Numbered from the stretch's first letter, positions 17,701 to 26,756 are shown. The stretch is DNA of 64,000 nt from Streptomyces roseus (GCF_001044425.1 NZ_LFML01000006.1:39650-103649), one strand, 5' to 3'. The notes: a model not told the origin generated them from the letters alone. Program-made: numbers and translations.

Positions 17701-18906
17701 ATGCGTTTGCGCATCCCCGTGGTCTTGGCCGCACTGGCCCTGTCACTTACGGCCCCCGTCACGGCGTCCGCCGCCCCCACCGCGACCGTCCCCGGAGCCG
17801 CCACCGAAGCCGCCACCGAAGGCGACACCGAAGGCGCGACCGGAGCCGGCCGCCCCGGAGACATCGTCGATGTCGCCCCGTCCGCCTTCCATCCGCTGCC
17901 CGGACAGCCGACCGGCACCAAGGCGTGGAAGATCCACTACCGGTCCACCACCGCCGACGGCCTCCCGGACACCGTCTCCGGCACGGTGATCGTCCCGCAG
18001 GACGGCCGGACCGGCCCGCGGCCGCTCGTCACGTACGCCGTAGGCACCGTCGGCATGGGCGACTCCTGCGCCCCGAGCAACAACCTCCCCTACGGCACCG
18101 CCATGGAGGCCAACCTCATCCAGCAGCTCACCCTGCGCGGCTGGGCCGTGGTCGTCACCGACTACGAGGGGCTCGGCACGCCGGGGGTGCACACGTACAC
18201 GGTCGGCCCGTCGGCCGGGCGGGCCATGCTCGACGCCGCCCGCGCGGCCACCCGCCTGCCGGGGACGGGGCTGGCTGCGGACACCCCGGTCGGCATCATG
18301 GGCTACTCCCAGGGCGGCCAGGCCAGCGGCTGGGCCGCCGAGCTGCAGGGTTCGTACGCCCCCGAGCTGAACGTGAAGGGCACGGCGACGGGCGGGGTCC
18401 CGGCCGACCTGCTGAAGGTGGCCGACTTCAACAACGGCTCGTACGGCTCGGGGCTCATCTTCATGGCGGCGGCGGGGCAGGACGCGGCCTTCCCGGAGCT
18501 GCGGCTCGACTCGTACCTCAACCCGGCGGGCAAGGCGCTGGTCGCCGGAATGCGGGAGAACTGCGTGGCCATCGACGCCATCGCCGGCTCCTTCAAGCGG
18601 ATCTCCGACCTCACGACCCGCAACCCGCTCGAACAGCCGGACTGGCAGGCCCGGCTGAACCAGAGCCGGCTGGGGCGGACGGCCCCGGCCGCGCCGGTGT
18701 ACCAGTACCACGCCCTCGGCGACGAGCTCATCCCGTACGCGGTGGGGCGGCAGCTGCGCTCGGAGTGGTGTGCGAAGGGCGCGAACGTCGAGTGGCAGAC
18801 GATCTGGGCCGGTGAGCACGTCAGCGGCGCGATCACGCACTCGGTGGCGGCGGGGAACTGGCTCGCCGACCGCTTCGCGGACCGCCCGACGCACGCCGAC
18901 TGCTGA
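17701..18906 (+). CDS. secreted lipase-family alpha/beta hydrolase
   Basis: This 401-residue protein has a Sec signal peptide (RIPVVLAALALSLTAPVTASA, cut about residue 22-25), a Glu/Ala/Thr spacer and an alpha/beta-hydrolase domain of the secretory lipase family (LIP). The nucleophile elbow is GYSQGG; the acid and His are probably in the GDELIPY and GEHVSGAITH regions near the C-terminus. LIP members hydrolyse triacylglycerols or esters outside the cell. The ATG at 17701 is preceded by GGGAGAG about 8 nt upstream. The upstream palindrome suggests repressor control. Confidence 0.88.
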   Translation: MRLRIPVVLAALALSLTAPVTASAAPTATVPGAATEAATEGDTEGATGAGRPGDIVDVAPSAFHPLPGQPTGTKAWKIHYRSTTADGLPDTVSGTVIVPQDGRTGPRPLVTYAVGTVGMGDSCAPSNNLPYGTAMEANLIQQLTLRGWAVVVTDYEGLGTPGVHTYTVGPSAGRAMLDAARAATRLPGTGLAADTPVGIMGYSQGGQASGWAAELQGSYAPELNVKGTATGGVPADLLKVADFNNGSYGSGLIFMAAAGQDAAFPELRLDSYLNPAGKALVAGMRENCVAIDAIAGSFKRISDLTTRNPLEQPDWQARLNQSRLGRTAPAAPVYQYHALGDELIPYAVGRQLRSEWCAKGANVEWQTIWAGEHVSGAITHSVAAGNWLADRFADRPTHADC

Positions 18907-18987
18907 GGGACGGGCGACCGGGTCCCGGAAACCGGCCCCGGGCCCCGGGCCCCCTTGCCCCCGCCATCGGCACCCGGGCCCCGGGCC

Positions 18988-19419
18988 TCAGCGGCCCGGG
19001 GTACCGGCGTTGCGGACGATGCGGGCGAGGAGGTCGCGTACGGCTGCCACCTCGTCCGGCGTGAGCCCCTCGGCGAGGCGGGCGTCGAGCTTCGCCACCA
19101 GCGCGTCGGCCTGGGCGAAGACCTCCTCGCCGCGCTCGGTCAGCCGGATCTCGATGAGCGTGCCGTGGATCGGGTGCGGGGTGCGGGCGACGAGGCCGCG
19201 GGCCTCCAGCCGGCCGAGCAGGCTGTTCATGGTCTGCGGGGTCACCGAGAGCTTGCGCGCGAGCTCGGCGGCGTTGATCCCGGGGTTCTCGCTGAGTACG
19301 GCGAGGGCCGCCTGCTGAGCAGCGGTGATCCCGGCCTCGCGCACCGCGGCCTCCTTGGCGGCCTGCGTGATGCGCTCGGCCTGCTTGATGTGGATCAGCA
19401 GCCGCTCGGAGTAGTGCAT
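18988..19419 (-). CDS. MarR family transcriptional regulator
   Basis: This 143-residue protein has the MarR winged helix: AALAVLSENPGINAAELARKLSVTPQTMNSLLGRLEARGLVART, then a wing and RLTERGEEVFAQADALV. The ATG at 19419 sits 6 nt after TACACT on the minus strand, fitting a leaderless transcript. It is divergent from the GlcG/HbpS-like gene, and the shared region carries nested palindromes, so it probably represses itself and that neighbour. The effector is unknown; oxidative stress or heme is a guess from the neighbour. Confidence 0.88.
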   Translation of the reverse strand: MHYSERLLIHIKQAERITQAAKEAAVREAGITAAQQAALAVLSENPGINAAELARKLSVTPQTMNSLLGRLEARGLVARTPHPIHGTLIEIRLTERGEEVFAQADALVAKLDARLAEGLTPDEVAAVRDLLARIVRNAGTPGR

Positions 19420-19479
19420 GCGCCGAGTGTAGGAGACGGTCACCAGGCCCCGTCGAGATGACAGGCAGCTTGCGTGTAC

Positions 19480-19512
19480 CTATCAGCATGCTGTTAGCTG
19501 CATGCATACGAA
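19480..19512. promoter_or_regulatory. probable MarR operator in the MarR / heme-binding-like divergent region
   Basis: The 10-bp palindrome CAGCATGCTG (19484-19493) is followed by a second GCATGC core (19499-19504) and ATGCAT. The two GCATGC cores are 14 bp apart centre to centre. The site lies before the heme-binding-like gene and 60-90 bases before marR. Confidence 0.5.
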
Positions 19513-19539
19513 TAACCGCTCTTCCGCAAGGAGCTCACC

Positions 19540-20001
19540 ATGAGTGCCGTCCGCACCCGCCCCGCCCTCGGCAACGACCTCGCACGCGCCATCGTCGACT
19601 CCGCCCTCGCCGCGGCCCGGGAGACCGAGCTGCGGTTCGCCATCGCCGTGGTCGACGAGTCCGGCCACCTGAGCGCCTTCGCGCGGATGGACGGCTCGGG
19701 GCTGATGACCATTCAGATCGCCCAGGACAAGGCCTACACAGCCGCCGCCTTCGGCCTGAGCACCACCGACTGGCACGAGTTCGTAGAGAACGACGTCCAG
19801 CTCGCGCCGGGCGCCCGCACCGGGATCGACCGCCTGGTCACGTTCGGCGGCGGCCTGCCGATCGTCGTCGACGGCCAGCTGGTCGGCGGCATCGGAGTCT
19901 CGGGCGGCCACTGGTCGGACGACGTCAAGATCGCCGAAGCCGGCCTCACCGCCATCACCTCCCTCACCTCCGCCGGCTCCGCCCGCTCCGCCACGGCGTA
20001 A
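19540..20001 (+). CDS. GlcG/HbpS-type (DUF336) small-molecule-binding protein
   Basis: This 153-residue protein belongs to the GlcG/HbpS (DUF336) family: N-terminal helix LARAIVDSALAAARETELRFAIAVVDESGHL, and the conserved GGGLPIVVDGQLVGGIGVSGG near residue 110-130. In Streptomyces HbpS is an extracellular heme sensor working with SenS/SenR, but this copy has no signal peptide and no two-component pair beside it. AAGGAG lies 7 nt before the ATG. It is divergent from a MarR gene with an operator-like sequence between, which suggests inducible expression. Confidence 0.82.
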   Translation: MSAVRTRPALGNDLARAIVDSALAAARETELRFAIAVVDESGHLSAFARMDGSGLMTIQIAQDKAYTAAAFGLSTTDWHEFVENDVQLAPGARTGIDRLVTFGGGLPIVVDGQLVGGIGVSGGHWSDDVKIAEAGLTAITSLTSAGSARSATA

Positions 20002-20115
20002 CCCAAGGCCCACACCGCGACCGCCCCGCGACGCCCGTCCAGAAGGGCGGCCGGTTCACCCCGGCCGGCCCGTCGCGGTTCCCGGACACGCGGGACGGCG
20101 CCGGGGGCGAGGGCG

Positions 20116-22053
20116 TCAGGCCCGCCGGTAGAGCGCTTCGATCTCGCGGTCGAACTCGCGGGCGATCCTGGCGCGCTTCAGCTTCAGGGACGGCGTCAGG
20201 TGTCCGGCCGCCTCCGTGAAGTCGGCCGGCAGGACCGTGAAGCGACGGATCGACTCCGCGCGCGAGACCAGGCGGTTCGCCTCGTCCACCGCGCGCTGGA
20301 GCTCGGCCCGCAGCTCCTCGTCCCGGACCAGCTCGCGCATCGGCATCGCCGTCTTCTTGTGCATCTGCCGCCAGTGCGCCAGCCCCTCGGGTTCCAGGGT
20401 GATCAGCGCCGTGATGTACGGGCGGTTGTCGCCGATCACCATGCACTGGCCGACCAGCGGGTGGGCGCGCAGCCAGTCCTCCAGCGGGGCCGGGGCGACG
20501 TTCTTGCCGCCGGAGGTGATGATCAGGTCCTTCTTGCGGCCGGTGATCGTCAGGTAGCCCTCGCCGTCCAGCTCCCCTATGTCCCCGGTCGCGAACCAGC
20601 CGCCGACCGCCTCCCCCGAGTTCCAGTACCCCGCGAACACGTGCCGCCCCCACAGCAGCACCTCCCCGTCGTCCGCGATCCGCACGGCGGTTCCCGGCAG
20701 CGGCCACCCCACCGTCCCGAGCCGCGGTTTCAGCGGCGGGGTCACGGTGCTGGCCCCGGTCGTCTCCGTGAGTCCGTACCCCTCGAAGACGTCGATCCCG
20801 GCGCCGGTGTAGAAGGCCGCGAGCCGGCGCCCCAGCGGGGAGCCCCCGCTCAGGACGTACCGCACGCGCCCGCCCAGCGCCGCCCGGATCCGCCGGTACA
20901 CGAGCGGGTCGTACAGCGCCCGGGCCGCCCGCAGGCTCACCCCCGGGCTCCCGCCCTCGGCGAGCTCCCCGTACCGCTGGGCGATCCGCGCCGCACGGTC
21001 GAACGACGAGGCACGGCCCATCCGTTCGGCCGTCGCGCGGGCGGTGTTGTAGACCTTCTCCAGTACGTAGGGGATGGCCAGCAGGAACGTCGGACGGAAC
21101 CCGGCGAGGTCGGCGAGCAGCTCCTCGGTCGCGATGCTCGGCGCGTGTCCGAGCCTGACCCGCGCGCGCATGCACCCCACCGCCACCATCCGCCCGAACA
21201 CGTGCGAGAGCGGCAGGAAGAGCAGCGTCGAGGCCGCCTCGGTGGTAGCGGACTTGAAGACGGGGTGCAGGAGCTCGACCGCGTTGTCGGCCTCGGCGAA
21301 GAAGTTGGCGTGCGTGATCACGCAGCCCTTGGGCCGCCCCGTCGTGCCGGACGTGTAGATGAGCGTGGCCACGGAGTCCGGCGTACGGGCGGACCGGCGC
21401 GCGTGCACGACGGCGTCGGGCAGGTCCTCCCCGGCCTTGACCAGCCGCGCCACCGCGCCCGTGTCGAACTCCCACAGGTGCGCCAGCCAGGGCAGGTTGG
21501 CCCGCTCGGCACTGATGATGCGGGCCTGCGCGGTGTCCTCGACCGCGCAGGCGACCGCCCCGGAGTCCTGGATGATCCAGCGGGCCTGGAGCGCGGAGGA
21601 GGTCGGGTAGATCGGTACGGTGACCAGCCCGGCGGCCCAAGCCGCGAAGTCGAGCAGGGTCCACTCGTAGGTGGTCCGGGCCATGATCGCGAGGCGGTCC
21701 CCCTCGCGCAGCCCCTCCGCGATCAGGCCCTTGGCGACGGCCGTCACCTCGGCCGCGAACTCGGCGGCGGTGACGTCGCGCCAGCTGCCGTCGCGCTCCT
21801 TGCGGGCGAGCACCACCTCGCCGGGGGCCTCGCGGGCGTTCTGGTACGGGATGTCCCCGAGCGATCCGCTCACCGGCACGCCGGCCAGCGCCGGCACGGC
21901 CGCCTCCCGCACCACCCCGTCGACGACGGTCAGGACGGGCGGTACCAGGGCGGGCGGCACCTGCTGGTGCGGCACCTGCTGGGGCGGCACGGCTTCCACG
22001 ACGGTCTCCTCGACTGGACTCGACTCCGGAGTTACCGCCGGTAATCTACGCAC
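20116..22053 (-). CDS. long-chain fatty-acid-CoA ligase, second copy
   Basis: This 645-residue adenylate-forming ligase has the same layout as the 14.6-kb gene: LIYTSGTTGRPKGCVITH, GYGLTETTGASTVTPPL, FATGDIGELDGEGYLTITGRKKD and LTPSLKLKRARI with the adenylation Lys. It is about 65 residues longer, mostly from an N-terminal extension rich in Val, Pro and Gln. The GTG at 22053 is preceded by AGAGGGG at 7 nt; an open frame continues 20 codons further. A small palindrome TTACCGCCGGTAA covers the first codons. It is divergent from the ABC-F gene. Confidence 0.88.
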   Translation of the reverse strand: MRRLPAVTPESSPVEETVVEAVPPQQVPHQQVPPALVPPVLTVVDGVVREAAVPALAGVPVSGSLGDIPYQNAREAPGEVVLARKERDGSWRDVTAAEFAAEVTAVAKGLIAEGLREGDRLAIMARTTYEWTLLDFAAWAAGLVTVPIYPTSSALQARWIIQDSGAVACAVEDTAQARIISAERANLPWLAHLWEFDTGAVARLVKAGEDLPDAVVHARRSARTPDSVATLIYTSGTTGRPKGCVITHANFFAEADNAVELLHPVFKSATTEAASTLLFLPLSHVFGRMVAVGCMRARVRLGHAPSIATEELLADLAGFRPTFLLAIPYVLEKVYNTARATAERMGRASSFDRAARIAQRYGELAEGGSPGVSLRAARALYDPLVYRRIRAALGGRVRYVLSGGSPLGRRLAAFYTGAGIDVFEGYGLTETTGASTVTPPLKPRLGTVGWPLPGTAVRIADDGEVLLWGRHVFAGYWNSGEAVGGWFATGDIGELDGEGYLTITGRKKDLIITSGGKNVAPAPLEDWLRAHPLVGQCMVIGDNRPYITALITLEPEGLAHWRQMHKKTAMPMRELVRDEELRAELQRAVDEANRLVSRAESIRRFTVLPADFTEAAGHLTPSLKLKRARIAREFDREIEALYRRA

Positions 22054-22136
22054 GGGTAACCCCTCTGACCAGCCCCTGCGCACCCCTTGGACGAACCCAC
22101 CCCACTCCTCCACACCCCCCGCACCACTCGCACCGC

Positions 22137-22162
22137 GTGCACCCCGTGCACCCCGTGCACCG
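22137..22162. repeat. 9-bp direct repeat, three copies
   Basis: GTGCACCCC occurs twice in tandem and a third copy ends GTGCACCG; each unit begins with the palindrome GTGCAC. It lies in the divergent region between the acyl-CoA ligase and the ABC-F gene, 46-71 bases before the ABC-F start. Confidence 0.6.
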
Positions 22163-22207
22163 AAAACGCGTTGTGCCCCCGCCGCGCCGCGCGGCAGGGT
22201 TCAGGAC

Positions 22208-23827
22208 ATGGGACATCTGGAAGCCTCGCACCTGGAGTACTACCTGCCCGACGGGCGTGTACTGATCGGCGATGCCTCGTTCAGAGTCGGTGAAGGTTCG
22301 GTGGCGGCCCTCGTCGGCGCCAACGGCGCGGGCAAGACGACCCTGCTCCGGCTGATCTCGGGCGAACTCCGGCCGCACGGCGGAACGATCACCACCAGCG
22401 GCGGGGTCGGCGTCATGCACCAGTTCGTCGGCTCCGTACGGGACGACCGCACGGTCCGCGACCTGCTGGTGTCGGTGTCGCCGCCGCGGATCCGGACGGC
22501 CGCGGCGGCCGTGGACGCCGCCGAACACCTGATCATGACGGTGGACGACGAGGCCGCCCAGCTGAAGTACGCGCAGGCGCTCAGCGATTGGGCCGAGGCC
22601 CGCGGGTACGAGGCCGAGACCCTCTGGGACATGTGCACGACGGCGGCCCTCGGCGTGCCGTACGACCGGGCGCAGTTCCGTGAGGTGCGCACGCTGTCGG
22701 GCGGCGAGCAGAAGCGGCTCGTGCTGGAGGCGCTGCTGCGCGGGCCGGACGAGGTCCTCCTGCTGGACGAGCCGGACAACTACCTCGACGTCCCGGGCAA
22801 GCGGTGGCTGGAGGAGCGGCTGCGCGAGACCCGCAAGACGGTCCTGTTCATCTCCCACGACCGGGAGCTGCTGGCGCGGGCCGCCCAGCGGATCGTCGCG
22901 GTGGAGCCCGGCCCGGCCGGATCCGACGCATGGGTGCACGGCGGCGGCTTCGCCACCTTCCACGAGGCACGGGAGGAGCGGTTCGCGCGCTTCGACGAGC
23001 TGCGCCGCCGCTGGGACGAGAAGCGCGCCCAGCTGAAGCGGCTCGTACAGGACATGCAGCAGTACGCGGCGCGCAGCGACGAGATGGCCTCGCGCTACCA
23101 GGCGGCCAAGACCCGCCTGCGCAAGTTCGAGGAGATCGGGCCGCCGCCGGAGCCGCCGCGCAAGCAGGACATCCGGATGCGCCTCCAGGGCGGCCGGACG
23201 GGGGTACGGGCGGTGGTCTGCGAGGAGCTGGAGCTCACGGGGCTGATGAAACCGTTCTCACTGGAGGTCTTCTACGGGGAACGGGTGGCGGTCCTCGGCT
23301 CGAACGGCTCGGGCAAGTCCCACTTCCTGCGGCTGCTGGCGGGCGGGGACGTCGCCCACACCGGGGGGTGGAAGCTGGGCGCACGGGTGGTCCCCGGCCA
23401 CTTCGCGCAGACGCACGCCCACCCCGAGCTGATGGGGCGCACCCTCGTCGACATCCTGTGGACGGAGCACGCCAAGGACCGCGGCGGGGCGATGTCGGCG
23501 CTGCGCCGCTACGAGCTGGAGCGCCAGGGCGACCAGCCCTTCGACAAGCTGTCGGGAGGCCAGCAGGCCCGCTTCCAGATCCTGCTGCTGGAGCTGGCGG
23601 GCAGCACCGCCCTGCTCCTCGACGAGCCGACGGACAACCTCGACCTGGAGTCGGCCGAAGCGCTCCAGGAAGGGCTGGCGGCGTACGAGGGCACGGTGCT
23701 GGCGGTGACGCACGACCGCTGGTTCGCCCGCTCCTTCGACCGCTACCTGGTCTTCGGCTCGGACGGGGTGGTCAGGGAGACCCCGGAGCCGGTCTGGGAC
23801 GAGCGCCGGGTGCAGCGGGCCCGCTGA
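22208..23827 (+). CDS. ABC-F family ATP-binding protein
   Basis: This 539-residue protein has two ABC ATPase domains in one chain and no membrane segments, as in ABC-F ribosome-associated factors. Domain 1: Walker A GANGAGKTT, signature LSGGEQKR, Walker B LLLDEPDNYLD. A charged linker follows (about residues 260-320, RRRWDEKRAQLKRLVQDMQQY). Domain 2: GSNGSGKSH, LSGGQQAR, ALLLDEPTDNLD. Some ABC-F proteins protect ribosomes from antibiotics and others assist stalled translation; the sequence does not decide which. The ATG at 22208 has only weak Shine-Dalgarno support. Divergent from the ligase gene. Confidence 0.9.
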   Translation: MGHLEASHLEYYLPDGRVLIGDASFRVGEGSVAALVGANGAGKTTLLRLISGELRPHGGTITTSGGVGVMHQFVGSVRDDRTVRDLLVSVSPPRIRTAAAAVDAAEHLIMTVDDEAAQLKYAQALSDWAEARGYEAETLWDMCTTAALGVPYDRAQFREVRTLSGGEQKRLVLEALLRGPDEVLLLDEPDNYLDVPGKRWLEERLRETRKTVLFISHDRELLARAAQRIVAVEPGPAGSDAWVHGGGFATFHEAREERFARFDELRRRWDEKRAQLKRLVQDMQQYAARSDEMASRYQAAKTRLRKFEEIGPPPEPPRKQDIRMRLQGGRTGVRAVVCEELELTGLMKPFSLEVFYGERVAVLGSNGSGKSHFLRLLAGGDVAHTGGWKLGARVVPGHFAQTHAHPELMGRTLVDILWTEHAKDRGGAMSALRRYELERQGDQPFDKLSGGQQARFQILLLELAGSTALLLDEPTDNLDLESAEALQEGLAAYEGTVLAVTHDRWFARSFDRYLVFGSDGVVRETPEPVWDERRVQRAR

Positions 23828-24001
23828 AGGCCGTACCGGCTCGGTCGGCATCGTCGCCACGGCCCCAGTGCCAACCGGCCCCAAGTCGTCAACCGAGCAG
23901 GCGACCTTCCGGCCGTGGCTGCCGGGGGATCGGCCTGCCGGGACGTCACCTCTTCCTTGTGCCGCGTTCCCCGGCACCTCGCGCCGCCCAAGGAGAGCCC
24001 C

Positions 24002-25189
24002 GTGCCCCGACTCCCCCGCCTGGCCACCGCCGCCACTGCCGCCGCCGCCCTCGTCCTGCTCGTCCCCGCCGCCGCGTCGGCCGGCGAGCCGACCCTGTCC
24101 GATCCGCGCATCGTCGCGCAGTTCAGCCGGACCGCCGGGCAGACGCCGGAGAACATCGCCCTCGAACCCGACGGCGCCGCGAACCTGACCCTGTCCTTGG
24201 CCCGGCAGGTCGTCCGCGTCGACAAGCACGGGTCCGCCCGGCTCCTTGCGGAACTGCCCGCCGTGCCGAACCCGCAGACCCCTCTCTTCCGCTCGGCCGT
24301 GGTGATGGGCATCGTGCGCGCACACGACGGCACCCTGTACGTCAACTACGCCACCGGAACGAGCGAGACCGGCATCTGGCGCATCGGACCCCACGGCGGT
24401 ACGCCCGTCCAGATCGCGCAGCTTCCGGCGGACTCGCTCCCCAACGGCCTCGCCCTCGACGAGAAGCTCGGCGTGTTCTACGTGGCCGACACGGCCCGCG
24501 GACTCGTCTGGCGCGTCCCGCTGAAGGGCGGCACGGCCACGATCTGGGCCGCGGGTGACGTGCTCCAGCCGCTCACCACCGGCGACGGCTACCGGGTCGG
24601 CGCCAACGGCATCAAGATCCACAACGGCGCCGTGTGGGTGTCCAACACCGACCGCCAGACCCTGCTGCGCATCCCCGTACGCCGCGACGGCAGCGCCGGC
24701 ACGATCGAGACCAGGGCGGCCGGACTCGGCTCCATCGACGACTTCGCCTTCACCGGGAAGGACGACACGGTGCTCGCCGCGCTGATCAGGGAGCACGAGG
24801 TCGCGCTCGTCCGCCCGAACGGCACCCACGTCATCGTCCTCACCGCACCGGACGGGCTGTCCAACCCGACCGCCGTGGCGGTGTTCGAAAAGCCGAACGG
24901 CAAGGACGACAAGGACGGCAGGGACGGCAAGGACGGCAAGGACGGCACTGACGCCACGGTGGACAAGCAGGACAAGGAGGGCAAGGAGAAGCAGAAGGAC
25001 CCGGAGAAGACCGTCTACGTGACGAGCTCGTCCTACCTCAACCTCACGACCAACCCCAACCTCCTCACGGCCCGCCTCGGCGACGGCGACGAGCACAAGG
25101 GCGAGGACGGGAACGGGGACGGAGGCAAGGACAAGGACAAAGACAAGGACGGGGACAAGAGCAAGGCCAAGGGGCAGGGGCAGGGCTAG
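24002..25189 (+). CDS. secreted SMP-30/gluconolactonase-like beta-propeller with Gly-Lys-Asp tail
   Basis: This 395-residue protein has a signal peptide (RLATAATAAAALVLLVPAAASA), then a beta-propeller of SMP-30 type with repeated blade motifs such as LPNGLALDEKLGVFYVADTARGLVWRV and GANGIKIHNGAVWVSNTDRQTLLRI. Near residues 298-335 a Gly/Lys/Asp-rich insert contains GRDGKDGKDGTD, a short collagen-like G-X-Y run, and the C-terminus is a second low-complexity KDKDKDKDGDKSKAKGQGQG tail. The GTG start has AAGGAGAG 7 nt upstream. Lactonase or strictosidine-synthase-like activity is possible; the catalytic metal ligands were not verified. Confidence 0.75.
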   Translation: MPRLPRLATAATAAAALVLLVPAAASAGEPTLSDPRIVAQFSRTAGQTPENIALEPDGAANLTLSLARQVVRVDKHGSARLLAELPAVPNPQTPLFRSAVVMGIVRAHDGTLYVNYATGTSETGIWRIGPHGGTPVQIAQLPADSLPNGLALDEKLGVFYVADTARGLVWRVPLKGGTATIWAAGDVLQPLTTGDGYRVGANGIKIHNGAVWVSNTDRQTLLRIPVRRDGSAGTIETRAAGLGSIDDFAFTGKDDTVLAALIREHEVALVRPNGTHVIVLTAPDGLSNPTAVAVFEKPNGKDDKDGRDGKDGKDGTDATVDKQDKEGKEKQKDPEKTVYVTSSSYLNLTTNPNLLTARLGDGDEHKGEDGNGDGGKDKDKDKDGDKSKAKGQGQG

Positions 25190-25201
25190 GACGGCCGGAG
25201 G

Positions 25202-26134
25202 TCAGGCTGCGGCGCGGGACCCGGGGGGCGGGCAGTCGCGGCAGCGGCCGGGATGGGGGGCCCGGAAGGCCCGGTCGCAGCCGTCGCAGGTCTGGAAGGG
25301 GTCCGGCCTGCTGACCGGAGTGGGGGCCGGGGGCGCCGGGAGGCGCGGTGGGAGCAGCGCCTTGAGCCGGTACGCGAGTACCGAGGCGGGGCTGCGCATC
25401 CGCTCGGGGAGGTTCGCGGACAGGGTCAGCCCGACCGCCGCGGGGTCGGCCCCACGGTCCAGCCAGGCCGAGACGTCGGGCGCGAGGCGTTGTACGTCGC
25501 GCTCGGACAGGAGCAGGCGCGGGTCGTGGAGGCGGAGCCCGGCGAGCAGACCGGCCGCCCCGGGGTGGAGGGGGCGCGGGACCGCCTCGGATACGGGGGC
25601 CTGCGGCGGCGGCGCGGGCTCCCCGGCCGGTACGGGGGCGGGCTCCCCGGCCGGTACGGGGGCGGGCCCCGGATCCGCTCCTTCGGCCGCACCCCGGGGG
25701 TCGGCCGGGCCCGGCTCCGGATCGGGCTCGCGGGCCGGTGGGGGCGGGGGCGGGGCGCCCGGGGTGGGGTGGTTCGGCTGGTTGTACGAGTAGGTGCGCG
25801 TCACCACCCGGCCCGTGTCCAGGCGCTCGCGGCGGCGCTCCAGGTAGCCGTGGCGCTCCAGCTCGCGGAGGGCGGCGCTGATGCGCATCTCGCCCTCCGG
25901 AAAGCGGGCGACCAGAGCCCTGATGCCGATCGGCGCGCCCTCCGGCAGCGACTGGATGTACCCCGCCACGCCGATCGCCGTCGCCGACAGCCCGCGGTGC
26001 TGGAGGAGGTGGTTGCCGACCACGGTGAAGTGACTCGCATGTCGCCTGTTGACGTGGATGACACCGGATCGGGGGGTCCCCGGGTGAAGTCCGGGCGAGG
26101 TGCGCGTGGGCGCGCTAGGGTGCTCAAGAGCCAT
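25202..26134 (-). CDS. winged-helix protein with Pro-rich linker and C-terminal zinc-ribbon-like motif
   Basis: This 310-residue protein begins with a winged-helix domain (about 28-115): HFTVVGNHLLQHRGLSATAIG, IGIRALVARFPEGEMRISAALRELERHGYLER. A Pro/Ala/Gly/Glu linker follows with the duplicated PAPVPAGEP. A second helical region (about 195-265) and a Cys cluster CDGCDRAF...GRCRDC at the end resemble a small zinc ribbon. Such helix-turn-helix proteins are frequent in streptomycetes and unassigned. The ATG has no good Shine-Dalgarno at normal distance (TAGGAAGT is about 14 nt away). It converges with the SMP-30-like gene. Confidence 0.75.
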   Translation of the reverse strand: MALEHPSAPTRTSPGLHPGTPRSGVIHVNRRHASHFTVVGNHLLQHRGLSATAIGVAGYIQSLPEGAPIGIRALVARFPEGEMRISAALRELERHGYLERRRERLDTGRVVTRTYSYNQPNHPTPGAPPPPPPAREPDPEPGPADPRGAAEGADPGPAPVPAGEPAPVPAGEPAPPPQAPVSEAVPRPLHPGAAGLLAGLRLHDPRLLLSERDVQRLAPDVSAWLDRGADPAAVGLTLSANLPERMRSPASVLAYRLKALLPPRLPAPPAPTPVSRPDPFQTCDGCDRAFRAPHPGRCRDCPPPGSRAAA

Positions 26135-26163
26135 TGGGAAGCCGCTTACTTCCTAGTTGGTCA

Positions 26164-26198
26164 GGCCCTCGGCCGGGATTGCAGTCCCGTCGGGGGCC
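26164..26198. other. strong hairpin between two minus-strand genes
   Basis: GGCCCTCGGCCGGGA can pair with TCCCGTCGGGGGCC with one bulge and one mismatch. It lies downstream of the ATPase-like gene and about 30 bases before the winged-helix gene start, so it could terminate the first or fold in the leader of the second. There is no T run. Confidence 0.4.
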
Positions 26199-26348
26199 GT
26201 CTCATGTCTGCGGTTGTCGGGGCGAGCATATGCCCGCCAACCGGCTGCTAATCCAGCTCAGTTGGCACAGTTCACCCGACCGAGCGACGCGGACCGGTGG
26301 GGTCGGGTCGGTTGGTTCTTCCTGCCGGTTCTTTGGGTCCTTATGCGT

Positions 26349-26756
26349 CTAAGCACGCCGGATCGCGGTAACCCGGAACCCGGCCGCGAGCGACAGCTCC
26401 GCCCACACCACCTTGGACGGGACCGGTCCTTCCCTTACGCCCCAACGGTCGGCCAGCGCCTCCACCAGGACCAGACCCCTGCCCGTGTCGCGGATCTCCG
26501 GCATACGGTCACCCCGGGTGTCGCTCACCTCGATCAGCAGCGTCCCGGGGGTGAGGGTGAGGGCGAGCCTGAAGTCCCGGCCCGGCACGCGACCATGGGT
26601 GATCGCGTTGGCCGAGAGCTCCGCGATGATCTGCCCCGGCGCCTCCAAGGGCATGCCCCAGGAGCGGAGTTGTTCGATGGCGAGCATGCGCCCGAGTCGA
26701 GCCCCGCGCGGGGTCGCGGACAGCTGGACGTGAAAGTCGGCGAGTTGAGGAATCAC
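26349..26756 (-). CDS. ATP-binding protein, anti-sigma factor (RsbW/SpoIIAB) type
   Basis: This 135-residue protein has the GHKL-type HATPase_c_2 fold used by anti-sigma factors: N box IIAELSANAITHGRVPG, then TLLIEVSDTRGDRMPEI and DTGRGLVLVEALADRWG. The GTG at 26756 gives a length normal for the stand-alone streptomycete proteins of this type; a much longer open frame upstream is antisense to the next gene. It is divergent from the DUF5753 regulator and DUF397 gene, forming the arrangement repeated many times in streptomycete genomes. Whether it binds a sigma factor is not shown. Confidence 0.82.
   Translation of the reverse strand: MIPQLADFHVQLSATPRGARLGRMLAIEQLRSWGMPLEAPGQIIAELSANAITHGRVPGRDFRLALTLTPGTLLIEVSDTRGDRMPEIRDTGRGLVLVEALADRWGVREGPVPSKVVWAELSLAAGFRVTAIRRA

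Noticed and set aside
26245..26275. AATCCAGCTCAGTTGGCACAG looks like a tRNA D-arm.
   Set aside because: No matching acceptor stem, anticodon arm or TTCGA T-loop follows at the right distances, so no tRNA can be folded.
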